From Flavobacterium franklandianum (GTDB lineage Bacteria; Bacteroidota; Bacteroidia; Flavobacteriales; Flavobacteriaceae): DNA of 64,000 nt. The translations under genes and the position numbers were made by a program. The notes under the pieces were generated by a model, which searched no databases, was not told the DNA's origin, and saw nothing but the letters and a program-made list of their open reading frames with translations. Position 1 is the first letter of the stretch. Every line of letters begins with the position of its first letter. This document shows positions 17,042-25,651 of the stretch, piece after piece. The DNA is taken from assembly GCF_007097365.1 (NCBI RefSeq), contig NZ_VJZR01000001.1, positions 310,001 to 374,000 on the forward strand, in the 5' to 3' direction.

Positions 17042-17629
17042 ATGCAATTAAAGAGTCAAAAACACCCAAAAAATAATTTTATAAATTGGAGAAAAAAAGC
17101 AGTAACACTTTTTATCTCTATTGCTTTTCTTGGAATAGTAATTGGACAAACATCGAATAAAGATAAAAACAAGACTTTAAAATATAAGGATAGTATAGCC
17201 AAAAGCAAATCAGTGATTGCGAAAAACGAAAAAATGTTGGCTATAGACACTATAAAAAAAAACAAGCCTTTATTCGATCAGCAAGAAGTTGTAATAGACA
17301 GTTTGTTTATTGGAACAGGAAAGTTTAAACTCTATAAAAAATCAGCTCACGCTTCCTATTATGCCGATAAATTCCACAATCATAAAACGGCAAGCGGAAA
17401 AAAATACGATAAAAATAAATTTTCTGCAGCACATAAAAAACTACCTTTTGGAACCATTGTAAAAGTCACCAATGAAGCCAACGGTAAATCAGTAATTGTA
17501 GAAGTTACCGACAGAGGTCCATTCGTAAGATCTAGAGAAATCGACTTGTCAAGGAAAGCATTTATGGAAATTACGGGAAATAAATCCTCTGGAAACATGA
17601 AAGTAACTCTGGAAATACTTCAAAAATAA
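17042..17629 (+). CDS. septal ring lytic transglycosylase RlpA family protein
   Basis: A 195-residue protein. After a basic start (QLKSQKHPKNNFINWRKK) comes one hydrophobic segment (about residues 19-36), which could be a signal peptide or an anchor. The C-terminal half is a double-psi beta-barrel typical of RlpA: HASYYADKFHNHKTASGKKY, then LPFGTIVKVTNEANGKSVIV, then EVTDRGPFVRSREIDLS with the conserved Asp. In Pseudomonas RlpA cleaves peptide-free glycan strands at the septum. The SPOR domain found in many RlpA proteins is absent here. The CYTH gene converges on it from 3 bases away. Confidence 0.88.
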   Translation: MQLKSQKHPKNNFINWRKKAVTLFISIAFLGIVIGQTSNKDKNKTLKYKDSIAKSKSVIAKNEKMLAIDTIKKNKPLFDQQEVVIDSLFIGTGKFKLYKKSAHASYYADKFHNHKTASGKKYDKNKFSAAHKKLPFGTIVKVTNEANGKSVIVEVTDRGPFVRSREIDLSRKAFMEITGNKSSGNMKVTLEILQK

Positions 17630-17632
17630 GCG

Positions 17633-18100
17633 TTACCATTTTTTGTAAGGATTCTTGCTTAAATAGGAATTGTAATACCGAATATCATTGGTCACTTCTT
17701 TTCCAAGCCAGTTTGGTTTTTCGAAAGCTTCGGTTTCAGAATTCAATTCAATTTCGGCCATAATCAGGCCTTCATTTTCTCCATAAAATTCGTCAATTTC
17801 AAAAACGTGATTCCCCATTTTTACCTCAAAACGGGTTTTATCGATTACGCCTTCCTCACATAATTGCAATAATGCTGTAGCTTCATCTACAGGAATTTCC
17901 TTTTCCCATTCAAAACGGGACAAGCCCGACTCATTTGAACCTCCTTTTATGGTCAAGAAGCCCTTGTTTCCTTTTACTCTAACACGAACCGTCCTTTCGG
18001 GAACGGAGCTCAAATAACCCTGCGAAATTCGATTTTGAGTAAATGCTTCAGTTTTGAAGTCATTCGAGTTGACGAGAAATTTTCTTTCTATTTCAATCAT
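17633..18100 (-). CDS. CYTH domain protein (triphosphate tunnel metalloenzyme)
   Basis: A 155-residue protein beginning MIEIERKFLVNS, which carries the ExExK signature of the CYTH/TTM fold. ERTVRVRVKGNKGFLTIKG and SGLSRFEWEKEIP supply the basic and acidic residues lining the tunnel, and VFEIDEFYGENEGLIMAEIE the metal-binding acidic strands. Family members hydrolyse inorganic triphosphate or act on nucleotides; the substrate here is unknown. The frame is open upstream to 18202, but that stretch runs into a dispersed inverted repeat, so the start at 18100 is preferred. It diverges from dinB. Confidence 0.88.
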   Translation of the reverse strand: MIEIERKFLVNSNDFKTEAFTQNRISQGYLSSVPERTVRVRVKGNKGFLTIKGGSNESGLSRFEWEKEIPVDEATALLQLCEEGVIDKTRFEVKMGNHVFEIDEFYGENEGLIMAEIELNSETEAFEKPNWLGKEVTNDIRYYNSYLSKNPYKKW

Positions 18101-18155
18101 ATATACTGAATATGCATTTTTAAAATTTATTTTAGTTACAATAATAATCAGTCTA

Positions 18156-18232
18156 TTTGTCATTCCGACGTAGGAGGAATCTAAACAAAATTGAGCAACC
18201 AACAGAGATTCCTCCTACGTCGGAATGACAAA
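18156..18232. repeat. perfect 27-base inverted repeat between CYTH and dinB genes
   Basis: Arms 18156-18182 and 18206-18232 are exact reverse complements, with a 23-base spacer. The core of the left arm reads GTCATTCCGACGTAGGAGG. It lies upstream of both divergent genes, so it is not an ordinary terminator. The pattern resembles dispersed REP/MITE-like palindromes of Bacteroidota genomes. Confidence 0.8.
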
Positions 18233-18336
18233 AATAACGAAAACTATTCCTGTAAATTATAAGTTATTATAGTGCAGAATTAACAATTTATGTCAAATGT
18301 AAAATTTCTAAATGTATCTCTGTCTAATAATTTACA

Positions 18337-18344
18337 TAAATTTG
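18337..18344 (+). promoter_or_regulatory. -7 box of dinB, apparently giving a leaderless transcript
   Basis: TAAATTTG with the dinB ATG starting only 4 bases after the box, the same geometry as uvrC. No good TTG is seen at the -33 distance. Confidence 0.45.
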
Positions 18345-18348
18345 CTTT

Positions 18349-19431
18349 ATGTCAGAAACAATTCCAAATAGAAAAATCATACACATCGATATGGATGCTT
18401 TTTTTGCTTCGGTAGAGCAAATGGATAATCCTGCTTTACGCGGAAAACCCATTGCTGTTGGTGGAGCTGAAAATCGTGGCGTGGTGGCGGCAGCAAGTTA
18501 TGAAGCTCGAAAATTTGGAGTCAGAAGTGCCATCAGCGGGGTTTTGGCCAAAAAAAATTGTCCTGATATTATTTTTGTTCGACCTCGATTTGATCGGTAT
18601 AAAGAAATATCGAATAAAATTCAGAAGATTTTTCACGAATACACTGATTTGGTCGAGCCACTTTCGCTCGACGAAGCCTATCTTGATGTTACAATAAACA
18701 AAAAGGGAAATCCAAGTGCTACTTTATTAGCACAAGAAATCCGGTTGCGCATTCTTAACGAAGTGGGTTTAACGGCTTCGGCTGGGATTTCGGTCAATAA
18801 ATTTGTTGCAAAAATAGCCAGTGATTTCAATAAACCAAACGGTCAAAAAACGGTCAATCCCGATGAGGTTATTCCTTTTTTGGAAGTATTGCCCATCAGG
18901 AAATTTTATGGAGTGGGAAAAGTGACCACCGAAAAAATGTATCAATTAGGTATTTTCTCTGGCTTGGAACTCAAAAGTAAATCGTTGGAATTCCTCGAAA
19001 AACATTTTGGAAAATCAGGAAATTTCTATTATAATGTCGTGCGAGGCATTCACAACAGTGAAGTAAAATCAGATAGAATTACAAAATCAGTGGCAGCCGA
19101 ACACACTTTTGATGTTAATCTTTCTTCAGAAATTTTTATGTTGGAACAGTTGGATAATATTGCCACTTCATTAGAAAAAAGATTAAAAAAGGACCATATC
19201 GCTGGAAAAACAATTACACTTAAAATAAAATACAGCGACTTTACCCAACAAACCCGTAGCAAAACCTTAGCTTATTTTATCTCTGACAAAGGATTGATTC
19301 TAGAAACGGTAAAAGAACTATTGTTTCAGGAGCGAATGAAAGATTCGGTTCGATTGCTTGGAATATCCTTAAGTAATTTAAACACCGAAGAAAAAAAGAC
19401 GGTTGTAGTGCAGTTGAAATTTGCTTTTTAA
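18349..19431 (+). CDS. dinB: DNA polymerase IV (Y-family translesion polymerase)
   Basis: A 360-residue translesion DNA polymerase. Motifs: IIHIDMDAFFASVEQ (about 10-24) with the first metal-binding Asp, AAASYEARKFGVRSA in the fingers, and PLSLDEAYLDVT (about 104-115) with the catalytic Asp-Glu pair. VGLTASAGISVNKFVAKIAS and the thumb helix-hairpin-helix region KFYGVGKVTTEKMYQLG follow. The extreme C-terminus QLKFAF fits a beta-clamp-binding peptide. The length is normal. The promoter box lies 4 bases before the ATG. Confidence 0.97.
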   Translation: MSETIPNRKIIHIDMDAFFASVEQMDNPALRGKPIAVGGAENRGVVAAASYEARKFGVRSAISGVLAKKNCPDIIFVRPRFDRYKEISNKIQKIFHEYTDLVEPLSLDEAYLDVTINKKGNPSATLLAQEIRLRILNEVGLTASAGISVNKFVAKIASDFNKPNGQKTVNPDEVIPFLEVLPIRKFYGVGKVTTEKMYQLGIFSGLELKSKSLEFLEKHFGKSGNFYYNVVRGIHNSEVKSDRITKSVAAEHTFDVNLSSEIFMLEQLDNIATSLEKRLKKDHIAGKTITLKIKYSDFTQQTRSKTLAYFISDKGLILETVKELLFQERMKDSVRLLGISLSNLNTEEKKTVVVQLKFAF

Positions 19432-19432
19432 C

Positions 19433-19459
19433 AAAAAAACCACACTCGAAAGTGTGGTT
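19433..19459 (-). terminator. terminator between converging dinB and Bax-inhibitor-like genes
   Basis: ACCACACT-CGA-AAGTGTGGT-type hairpin; on the minus strand it is followed by a run of seven T, so it mainly serves the minus-strand gene. Confidence 0.7.
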
Positions 19460-19482
19460 CTATAACTTGAAAATTTTTATTC

Positions 19483-20253
19483 TTATTTTCGATTGAGTTT
19501 AGATAGCAATCTTAAAAACTCAATATACAACCAAACCAAGGTGATGATTAATCCCATTGCGGCGAACCATTCCATAAATTTTGGCATTTTTTGTTCTACT
19601 CCTTTTTCCATTCGGTCAAAGTCTAAAAACAAATTTAAAGCAGCAATTACAATTACAAAAACACTAATTCCAATGCTCATCATCGAATTGCCATAATGTA
19701 CAGGTACAAAGCTGGTAAACATAGAAAACATCCAAGAAATCAGATAATAAGTTGCTATGGCAAGTGTCGCAGCAACAACTACAGATTTGAATTGTTCGGT
19801 TACTTTTACAATTTTGAATTTATATAATCCCAAACAAACGGCAAACGTTACAAATGTGGCTCCTACAGCCTGAATCACAATTCCGGGATATTTGGCTTCA
19901 AAAATGGCAGAAACTCCACCAATAAATAATCCTTCGAACAAGGCGTAACCTGGAGCTAAAACGGGTGAATATTGAGGTTTAAATGCTGCAATTACTACCA
20001 AAATTAATCCTACGATGGCGCCACCAATAGTGGGTAACATTGGGTTCATGCCATTAAAAGCCATCCACCAAACAACGATTGCTGATGCGGTAAGCAACAA
20101 AAATAAAATTAAAGTTTTATTGATTGTTCCTGCCAATGTCATGTCTTGGTTATAATCAATAAGTGTTGCATTATGTACTTTGCTATCAGTAGATGCCGAT
20201 GTAGCGGAAAATGATTTATGGTTTAAAAAAGGATTTTTCGATTCGAATGCCAT
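19483..20253 (-). CDS. Bax inhibitor-1/YccA-like integral membrane protein
   Basis: A 256-residue membrane protein with a soluble N-terminus (about 45 residues) and seven predicted helices. Features of the bacterial BI-1/YccA branch are GTINKTLILFLLLTASAI, YALFEGLFIGGVSAIFEAKY and FLDFDRMEKGVEQ with the conserved acidic loop, ending in VWLYIEFLRLLSKLN. Relatives are calcium/proton leak channels or modulators of the FtsH protease; the specific role here is unknown. A TATCTTTG box (minus strand, 20276-20283) lies 22 bases upstream. Confidence 0.88.
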   Translation of the reverse strand: MAFESKNPFLNHKSFSATSASTDSKVHNATLIDYNQDMTLAGTINKTLILFLLLTASAIVVWWMAFNGMNPMLPTIGGAIVGLILVVIAAFKPQYSPVLAPGYALFEGLFIGGVSAIFEAKYPGIVIQAVGATFVTFAVCLGLYKFKIVKVTEQFKSVVVAATLAIATYYLISWMFSMFTSFVPVHYGNSMMSIGISVFVIVIAALNLFLDFDRMEKGVEQKMPKFMEWFAAMGLIITLVWLYIEFLRLLSKLNRK

Positions 20254-20304
20254 AGTATTTCAGATTTAGTTTTATCAAAGATAGTTTAAAAATTAAATTA
20301 AGAC

Positions 20305-20346
20305 CAAAAAAAATCCGCCTTGAATATTGCTAAAAAAGGCGGATTT
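20305..20346 (-). terminator. Rho-independent terminator of pyk
   Basis: AAATCCGCCTT / AAGGCGGATTT perfect 11-base stem; the minus-strand reading continues into T-rich sequence. It closes the acpP-to-pyk gene run. Confidence 0.8.
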
Positions 20347-20368
20347 GATGGTATGTAAATTTTATGAA

Positions 20369-21799
20369 TTATAAAATTTCCGAAACTCTTAAAGTGTTTA
20401 CCATTCCTTTATCTTTTAATGGCATCGCGGCCAAATTGATAAGATAATCTCCTTTGGTTACAAACCCTTTTTCTCTTGCTATTTCATTTACATCGGCAAT
20501 AGTATCATCGGTACTTTTCATTTTATCATAAAAATAAGATTTTACTCCCCATAACAAATTGAGTTGCGTAAGGATTCTTTTATTAGAGGTAAAAACAAGA
20601 ATATGAGCTGATGGTCTCCAAGCCGAAATTTGGAAAGCAGTATAACCGCTATTAGTCAAAGTACAAATTGCTTTTGCTTCGATAATGTTTGCAGTAAGTG
20701 CCGCGTGATGACAAATTGTTTTGGTAATAAAACGGTTTGTTCTTACTTGTGGGGTATTTTGTGGCACTTTGATAAGTGGAGAATCTTCTACCGCTTCAAT
20801 GATTTGAGTCATTTTTTCGATAACTTGAACAGGATAAAGACCAGCAGCAGTTTCGCCAGAAAGCATAACCGCATCAGCACCATCCATAACAGAGTTAGCG
20901 ACATCATTTACTTCGGCACGAGTTGGTGTCAAGCTAGTAATCATAGTTTCCATCATTTGTGTAGCTACAATTACAGGGATTCTAGCGGTTTTGGCTCTAA
21001 GAATTAATTCTTTTTGCACAAGCGGCACTTCGTGGGCTGGAAGTTCTACACCTAAATCACCACGGGCTACCATCAAAGCATCGCAATAAGCGACAATTTT
21101 ATCGATATTTACTAGTGCCTCTGGCATTTCTATTTTAGCAATAATAGGAATTTTTTCATCAGAATGTTTTGCAATTAATTCCTGTAAGTCCTGAAGATCT
21201 CTGGGTGTTTTTACAAATGAAAGTGCAATCCAATCTACTTTTTGTTCGATAGCAAAAATTGCATCGGCGATATCTTTTTCAGTTAAAGCTGGAAGAGATA
21301 TTTTTGTGTTAGGAAGATTAACCCCTTTTTTGGATTTCAATTCACCGCCTTGAATTACCTTGGCTATTACTTCAGTTTTTTTGTCGGTTTCAATAATTTC
21401 AAAAATAAGTTTACCATCATCAAGCAAAATACGTTCTCCAGGATTCACATCGTTTGGAAAGTTTTTGTACTTCATGAAGACTTTTTTAGCAGTTCCAATA
21501 ATGTCTTCAGCAGTTGTAAACGTAATTAAATCACCATCATTTACAACTACACCATCTTCCATAATTCCTACGCGAAGTTTTGGGCCTTGTAAATCTCCCA
21601 AAATTGCTGTGGTATAACCAAACTCTTCGTTAAGTTGTCTAATAATTGCAATTCTATCCTTTACATCATTATAATCAGCATGCGAAAAATTGATTCTAAA
21701 CACGTTTACACCTGCGTCAATCATATCCTTTATGATTTCTCTTGTACTACATGCAGGCCCGAGAGTGGCTACAATTTTTGTTTTTTTGTTTGTTGACAT
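20369..21799 (-). CDS. pyk: pyruvate kinase
   Basis: Makes pyruvate and ATP from phosphoenolpyruvate and ADP, the last step of glycolysis. The 476 residues include TKIVATLGPACS (about 7-18), the substrate and metal site GDLQGPKLRVG, the signature IPIIAKIEMPEALVNIDKI with the catalytic Lys and Glu, MVARGDLGVELP, and PVIVATQMMETMI. A C-terminal regulatory domain is present (AICTLTNSGYTAFQISAWRP). The gene starts 5 bases after an IPExxxVDY gene, the usual flavobacterial order, so the two are cotranscribed. Confidence 0.98.
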   Translation of the reverse strand: MSTNKKTKIVATLGPACSTREIIKDMIDAGVNVFRINFSHADYNDVKDRIAIIRQLNEEFGYTTAILGDLQGPKLRVGIMEDGVVVNDGDLITFTTAEDIIGTAKKVFMKYKNFPNDVNPGERILLDDGKLIFEIIETDKKTEVIAKVIQGGELKSKKGVNLPNTKISLPALTEKDIADAIFAIEQKVDWIALSFVKTPRDLQDLQELIAKHSDEKIPIIAKIEMPEALVNIDKIVAYCDALMVARGDLGVELPAHEVPLVQKELILRAKTARIPVIVATQMMETMITSLTPTRAEVNDVANSVMDGADAVMLSGETAAGLYPVQVIEKMTQIIEAVEDSPLIKVPQNTPQVRTNRFITKTICHHAALTANIIEAKAICTLTNSGYTAFQISAWRPSAHILVFTSNKRILTQLNLLWGVKSYFYDKMKSTDDTIADVNEIAREKGFVTKGDYLINLAAMPLKDKGMVNTLRVSEIL

Positions 21800-21804
21800 T
21801 GATA

Positions 21805-22293
21805 TTAAAAAATTAAATTATTTTTCGATTTTATTTTATGTGTATCTACAGAATAGGCTGTTGATATGTTTTCAATTGTATTCAATAGAAGCTGAATTTC
21901 TTTGATGTCCATTACTTCTTCTGTGTTTTCTATTTTTAAAAAATAGTCCACTTTTTTAAATTCAGGAAGTAAAAACACTTTTGTTGACACTTCCATATTT
22001 ATATTTGAAAATAGATTTTGATTGTTATCTTTTTTCTGTTGAATTACTTCATTTTTATTTTGAATCAAATTCCAAGAAATTTCTTTTTCTTTATCATAAT
22101 AATAAAATCTTGAGAAATTTGTCTCACCTTCTTTTATGTTGATATGAATTTCATTCTTGTTACTTCTTAAATTTATGGGCAGTTTTTTATTGATAAAATA
22201 GGCTAGTCTATAGTCTTCTAATGAAGTATGAATAGCCACTAGTTGATAATTAATTTCGTCAAAATCTTCAAAATCTAATTTATGAACAGCCAT
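21805..22293 (-). CDS. IPExxxVDY family protein
   Basis: A 162-residue cytoplasmic protein of unknown function. It carries the family's namesake motif as LPEFKKVDYFLKIE (about 114-127). The rest is a mixed alpha/beta fold with many aromatic and acidic residues and no catalytic motif that I can identify. The family is restricted to Bacteroidota and usually sits between rnc and pyk, as here. The 5-base gap to pyk implies cotranscription. Confidence 0.85.
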   Translation of the reverse strand: MAVHKLDFEDFDEINYQLVAIHTSLEDYRLAYFINKKLPINLRSNKNEIHINIKEGETNFSRFYYYDKEKEISWNLIQNKNEVIQQKKDNNQNLFSNINMEVSTKVFLLPEFKKVDYFLKIENTEEVMDIKEIQLLLNTIENISTAYSVDTHKIKSKNNLIF

Positions 22294-22405
22294 TTTATTA
22301 AAAAAATAAGGTGTAAATATAGTATTTCTATTGTAGCATTGACTTCAAAAAAAGCAAGTTTTTATAATTGAAAAACGAAAACGTTGTAAATTAAAGAAAA
22401 TTCGG

Positions 22406-23146
22406 CTATTTTGCATCGATTTTTTTTTGAAACGCAAAATAGGCTCTTTGTGAGGCTTTTTCTTCTGCTTTCTTTTTTGAGGTTGCTCGAGCTTTTGCAA
22501 TAACTTTATCGTCGATGCTCAGTTTTACTCCAAAAAAGCGTTGTCCATCAATTCCGTTATCTTCAAAAATATCATAGTTAAATTGTTTTTTTTCTTTCTG
22601 ACACCATTCAATCAACAGGCTTTTATAGCTGATTACTTTTCCTTCCAATCTAGCAATATCTACATAAGGATTAATGACTCTTTTTTGAATAAACTTTTCG
22701 CAATATTCATATCCTCGATCCAAATAAATCGCGCCAACCAAAGATTCAAAAATATTGCCGTGAATGTTTTCTCCAAAATGTTGCACAGGAACTTTACTGT
22801 CTATAAATCGAACAAGATTTAGATCTTTCCCAAGTTCGTTTAGGTGTTCTCTACTCACAATTTTGGATCGCATTTTTGTTAGATAACCTTCATCACCAGC
22901 GGGTACTTTATTGAATAAATGTGCTGCAATTACTGAGCTTAACATCGCATCTCCAAGAAACTCTAGTCGTTCGTAACTAAAAACATTTCCTTTTTCATCT
23001 AGTTTATTAGAGGAACGATGCGTGAATGCTTTTTTAAAATACTCAAGGTTAATGGGTACAAATCCTAGTATTTCGCTGATAGCATCAAAAAAAATCCCGT
23101 CTTCAAGAGAACGGGATTTTGAAAATATTTTTCTAATTAGTCTCAT
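22406..23146 (-). CDS. rnc: ribonuclease III
   Basis: The double-strand-specific endoribonuclease that processes rRNA precursors and structured mRNAs. The 246 residues contain the RNase III signature YERLEFLGDAMLSSVIAAHLF (about 59-79) with catalytic Glu and Asp, and NIFESLVGAIYLDRGYEYCE with the second metal-binding cluster. A C-terminal double-stranded RNA-binding domain follows (SYKSLLIEWCQKEKK, then KARATSKKKAEEKASQRA). The gene starts 9 bases after fabF. A terminator-like hairpin lies inside its first codons, which may allow control of expression. Confidence 0.97.
   Translation of the reverse strand: MRLIRKIFSKSRSLEDGIFFDAISEILGFVPINLEYFKKAFTHRSSNKLDEKGNVFSYERLEFLGDAMLSSVIAAHLFNKVPAGDEGYLTKMRSKIVSREHLNELGKDLNLVRFIDSKVPVQHFGENIHGNIFESLVGAIYLDRGYEYCEKFIQKRVINPYVDIARLEGKVISYKSLLIEWCQKEKKQFNYDIFEDNGIDGQRFFGVKLSIDDKVIAKARATSKKKAEEKASQRAYFAFQKKIDAK
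23087..23120 (-). promoter_or_regulatory. terminator-like hairpin inside the 5' coding part of rnc
   Basis: On the minus strand: AAAATCCCGT, a 10-base loop, ACGGGATTTT, then four more T. This is a perfect 10-base stem followed by a run of eight T (four inside the stem), at about codons 9-20 of rnc. It could be an attenuator, an RNase III self-cleavage site, or chance in a coding sequence. Confidence 0.5.
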
Positions 23147-23155
23147 TACTAAGAA

Positions 23156-24409
23156 TTAGATGTCTAATTTTTTTACTAAAACGCAAGCATTATGGCCTCC
23201 AAAACCAAAAGTATTGCTCATCAAAACCTTCACCTCTCTTTTTTGGGCTACATTAAAAGTGAAGTTTAATTTAGAATCAATGTTTTCATCATCAGTAAAA
23301 TGATTTATTGTGGGAGGAACAATTCCGTGTTTTATCGAAAGGATAGACGATATGGTTTCTATTGCACCTGCTGCACCAAGTAAATGACCCGTCATTGATT
23401 TTGTAGAGTTCAAATTCATGGTATAAGCATGCTCCCCAAAAACATGTAAAATAGCTTTTGATTCTGCTAAATCTCCAAGAGGAGTCGAAGTTCCGTGCAT
23501 ATTTACACCATCAACATCGGTAGGTTGTAATCCTGCGTCTCTCAAACAGTTTAGCATTACATTTTTTGCGCCTAATCCTTCTGGATGTGGAGCTGTAATA
23601 TGATAAGCGTCTGCCGACATTCCACCTCCGCCAATTTCACAATATATTTTTGCACCACGAGCTACAGCATGTTCGTATTCTTCAAGAATTAATGCGCCAG
23701 CACCTTCTCCTAAAATAAAACCATCACGGTCTTTGTCCATCGGTCTGGAAGCTGTTTTTGGATCATCATTTCTGGTTGATAAAGCGTGCATGGCATTAAA
23801 TCCACCCATTCCTGCTATTGTTACTGCGGCTTCTGAACCACCAGTTACCATTGCATCTGCGTGACCTAATCGAATGTAATTGAAGGCGTCAATAATTGCA
23901 TTTGTAGAAGAAGCACAAGCGGAAACGGTTGTGAAGTTTGGGCCTCTGAATCCGTATTTGATTGAAATATGGCCGCCAGCAATATCGGCAATCATTTTTG
24001 GTATAAAGAAAGGATTGAATCGAGGTGTCCCATCTCCTTTGGCAAAATCAAGCATTTCATTTTGAAAAGTTTCCAATCCACCAATGCCTGAACCCCAGAT
24101 AACACCCACTCTGTCTTTGTCTAATTTTTCAAGATTGAAACCAGCATCTTTTACTGCTTCTTCAGCAGTAACGATCGCATATTGTGCATATCGATCCATT
24201 TTTCGGGCTTCTTTTCTGTCTATAAAATCTTCGACATTGAAGTTTTTTACTTCGCAAGCAAATTGGGTTTTGTGCTTTGAAGCATCATAATGAGTTATTG
24301 TCGCGGCTCCACTAATTCCGTTAATAAGGCCATCCCAGTATTCTTGTACATTATTTCCTATAGGAGTAAGTGCTCCTAACCCAGTTACTACAACTCTCTT
24401 TAATACCAT
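23156..24409 (-). CDS. fabF: beta-ketoacyl-ACP synthase II
   Basis: Condenses malonyl-ACP with a growing acyl-ACP in fatty acid elongation. The 417 residues begin with KRVVVTGLGALTPIGNN. The nucleophile is in TTVSACASSTNAIIDAFN (Cys about 163), the two catalytic histidines are in NMHGTSTPLGDLAE and STKSMTGHLLGAAGAIE, and SNTFGFGGHNACVLVK is the C-terminal glycine-rich region. It follows acpP after a 239-base gap and precedes rnc by 9 bases, the standard acpP-fabF-rnc order. Confidence 0.98.
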   Translation of the reverse strand: MVLKRVVVTGLGALTPIGNNVQEYWDGLINGISGAATITHYDASKHKTQFACEVKNFNVEDFIDRKEARKMDRYAQYAIVTAEEAVKDAGFNLEKLDKDRVGVIWGSGIGGLETFQNEMLDFAKGDGTPRFNPFFIPKMIADIAGGHISIKYGFRGPNFTTVSACASSTNAIIDAFNYIRLGHADAMVTGGSEAAVTIAGMGGFNAMHALSTRNDDPKTASRPMDKDRDGFILGEGAGALILEEYEHAVARGAKIYCEIGGGGMSADAYHITAPHPEGLGAKNVMLNCLRDAGLQPTDVDGVNMHGTSTPLGDLAESKAILHVFGEHAYTMNLNSTKSMTGHLLGAAGAIETISSILSIKHGIVPPTINHFTDDENIDSKLNFTFNVAQKREVKVLMSNTFGFGGHNACVLVKKLDI

Positions 24410-24548
24410 AACCTACGGTTTTTATCTATTTTCAACAAATAAAACCCACGCTTTCTTATCTGTAAGACTAGTACAAAAGAGACATGGGTAATTCTATTTT
24501 AAATATTGTTTTGATTGAAATTCAATCGAAATTTGGTTTTAAAATAAT

Positions 24549-24643
24549 AACACCCAATATTTAATAAATTCAAATATTCAAAAAACAAATCCTAATTTAT
24601 GGAATTTAGAATTCTAAAATTTGATATTTTAAAATTGGGTGTT
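24549..24643 (-). other. long-range inverted repeat in the acpP-fabF gap
   Basis: The 239-base gap between acpP and fabF contains AACACCCAAT (24549-24558) and its exact reverse complement (24634-24643), separated by 75 AT-rich bases. The pairing would close a large stem-loop just after the acpP stop. It may stabilise or partly terminate the abundant acpP message, which is inference. Nothing else is evident in the gap. Confidence 0.4.
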
Positions 24644-24648
24644 TTTTA

Positions 24649-24885
24649 TTATTTCTTAGCTTCTTCGATATAAGAAATCGCTTGGCCTACAGTAGCAATG
24701 TTTTCAGCTTGATCGTCTGGAATTTGAATGTCAAATTCTTTTTCGAATTCCATGATAAGTTCTACTGTGTCTAATGAATCAGCTCCTAAATCATTAGTGA
24801 AGCTTGCTTCTGTTACAACTTCGTTTTCGTCAACGCCTAATTTGTCTACAATAATCGCTTTTACTCTTGATGCAATGTCTGACAT
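24649..24885 (-). CDS. acpP: acyl carrier protein
   Basis: The 78-residue carrier that holds acyl chains on a 4'-phosphopantetheine arm during fatty acid synthesis. The attachment site is the Ser in [19 protein letters not shown] (Ser about 39). It is highly acidic with the expected helix II/III pattern and a normal length. A good promoter lies upstream, and fabF follows downstream. Confidence 0.98.
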   Translation of the reverse strand: MSDIASRVKAIIVDKLGVDENEVVTEASFTNDLGADSLDTVELIMEFEKEFDIQIPDDQAENIATVGQAISYIEEAKK

Positions 24886-24915
24886 AATCTTTAATTTTAA
24901 AATTTAATTTGTTGG

Positions 24916-24944
24916 CAAAAATAAAAAACTTTATTTTAAAACAA
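24916..24944 (-). promoter_or_regulatory. promoter of acpP
   Basis: Minus strand: TTG (24942-24944), 18 bases, TATTTTTG (24916-24923), about 30 bases before the acpP start codon. Confidence 0.6.
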
Positions 24945-25060
24945 CTATTTAGTTAATAAATGTGACAGCTAATTTATAAAATAAATTTAACAAAGACTTC
25001 ATAATGTTATTTATTATCACTTTTTATTCTTTTTTTTGCACAAATAAAATCAATTTGGTT

Positions 25061-25651
25061 ATGAAGAAAATAGTAATTTTCGCTTCTGGATCTGGTACTA
25101 ATGCTGAAAACATTATAAAATACTTTAATAGCACAAACACAGGAACAGTCGTTTCTGTTTTTACAAACAACTCAAATGCAAAAGTGATTGAAAGAGCCAA
25201 AAACTTTGAGATTCCAACTGAAATTTTCTCAAAAGAAGAATTATTTTCAGGCAAAGTCTTACAAAAACTACTTGCTATAGCCCCGGATTTGATAGTTCTT
25301 GCCGGTTTTTTATTAAAATTTCCTAAAACTATTGTCGAAATTTATCCCAATACCATAATTAATATCCATCCAGCTTTGTTGCCAAATTACGGCGGAAAAG
25401 GCATGTACGGAATGAATGTACACAGAGCTATTGTCGAAAACAAGGAAAAAGAAACTGGGATTACAATTCATTTTGTCAATGAAAATTACGATCAAGGGAA
25501 TATTATTTTTCAAAAAAAAGTAACCGTTTTGGTTACAGATACACCCGAAGTTGTCGCCGAAAAAATACACGAACTAGAACAAAAGTATTTTCCTAAAGTA
25601 ATTGAAGACCTCCTTATTTCTAACTCCCAACTCCTAACTTCTAACTTCTAA
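25061..25651 (+). CDS. purN: phosphoribosylglycinamide formyltransferase
   Basis: Transfers a formyl group from 10-formyl-THF to GAR in purine synthesis. The start MKKIVIFASGSGTNAENII is the typical N-terminus; the frame is open to 25004, but the 19 extra residues are hydrophobic and not family-like, so ATG at 25061 (196 residues) is chosen. Catalytic residues are in NIHPALLPNYGGKGMYG (Asn-x-His) and the Asp in NENYDQGNIIF. The last codons are built from a 7-base tandem repeat and give the odd tail NSQLLTSNF. rnhA starts 2 bases after the stop, so the genes are translationally close. Confidence 0.95.
   Translation: MKKIVIFASGSGTNAENIIKYFNSTNTGTVVSVFTNNSNAKVIERAKNFEIPTEIFSKEELFSGKVLQKLLAIAPDLIVLAGFLLKFPKTIVEIYPNTIINIHPALLPNYGGKGMYGMNVHRAIVENKEKETGITIHFVNENYDQGNIIFQKKVTVLVTDTPEVVAEKIHELEQKYFPKVIEDLLISNSQLLTSNF

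Noticed and set aside
17919..17937. ACGGGACAAGCCCGA palindrome in the CYTH gene as a possible inserted repeat
   Set aside because: It encodes part of ESGLSRFEW, which is a conserved segment of CYTH proteins, so the DNA pattern is explained by the protein.
18101..18202. N-terminal extension of the CYTH protein
   Set aside because: The extension is encoded by the dispersed inverted repeat; the CYTH signature begins at the ATG at 18100.
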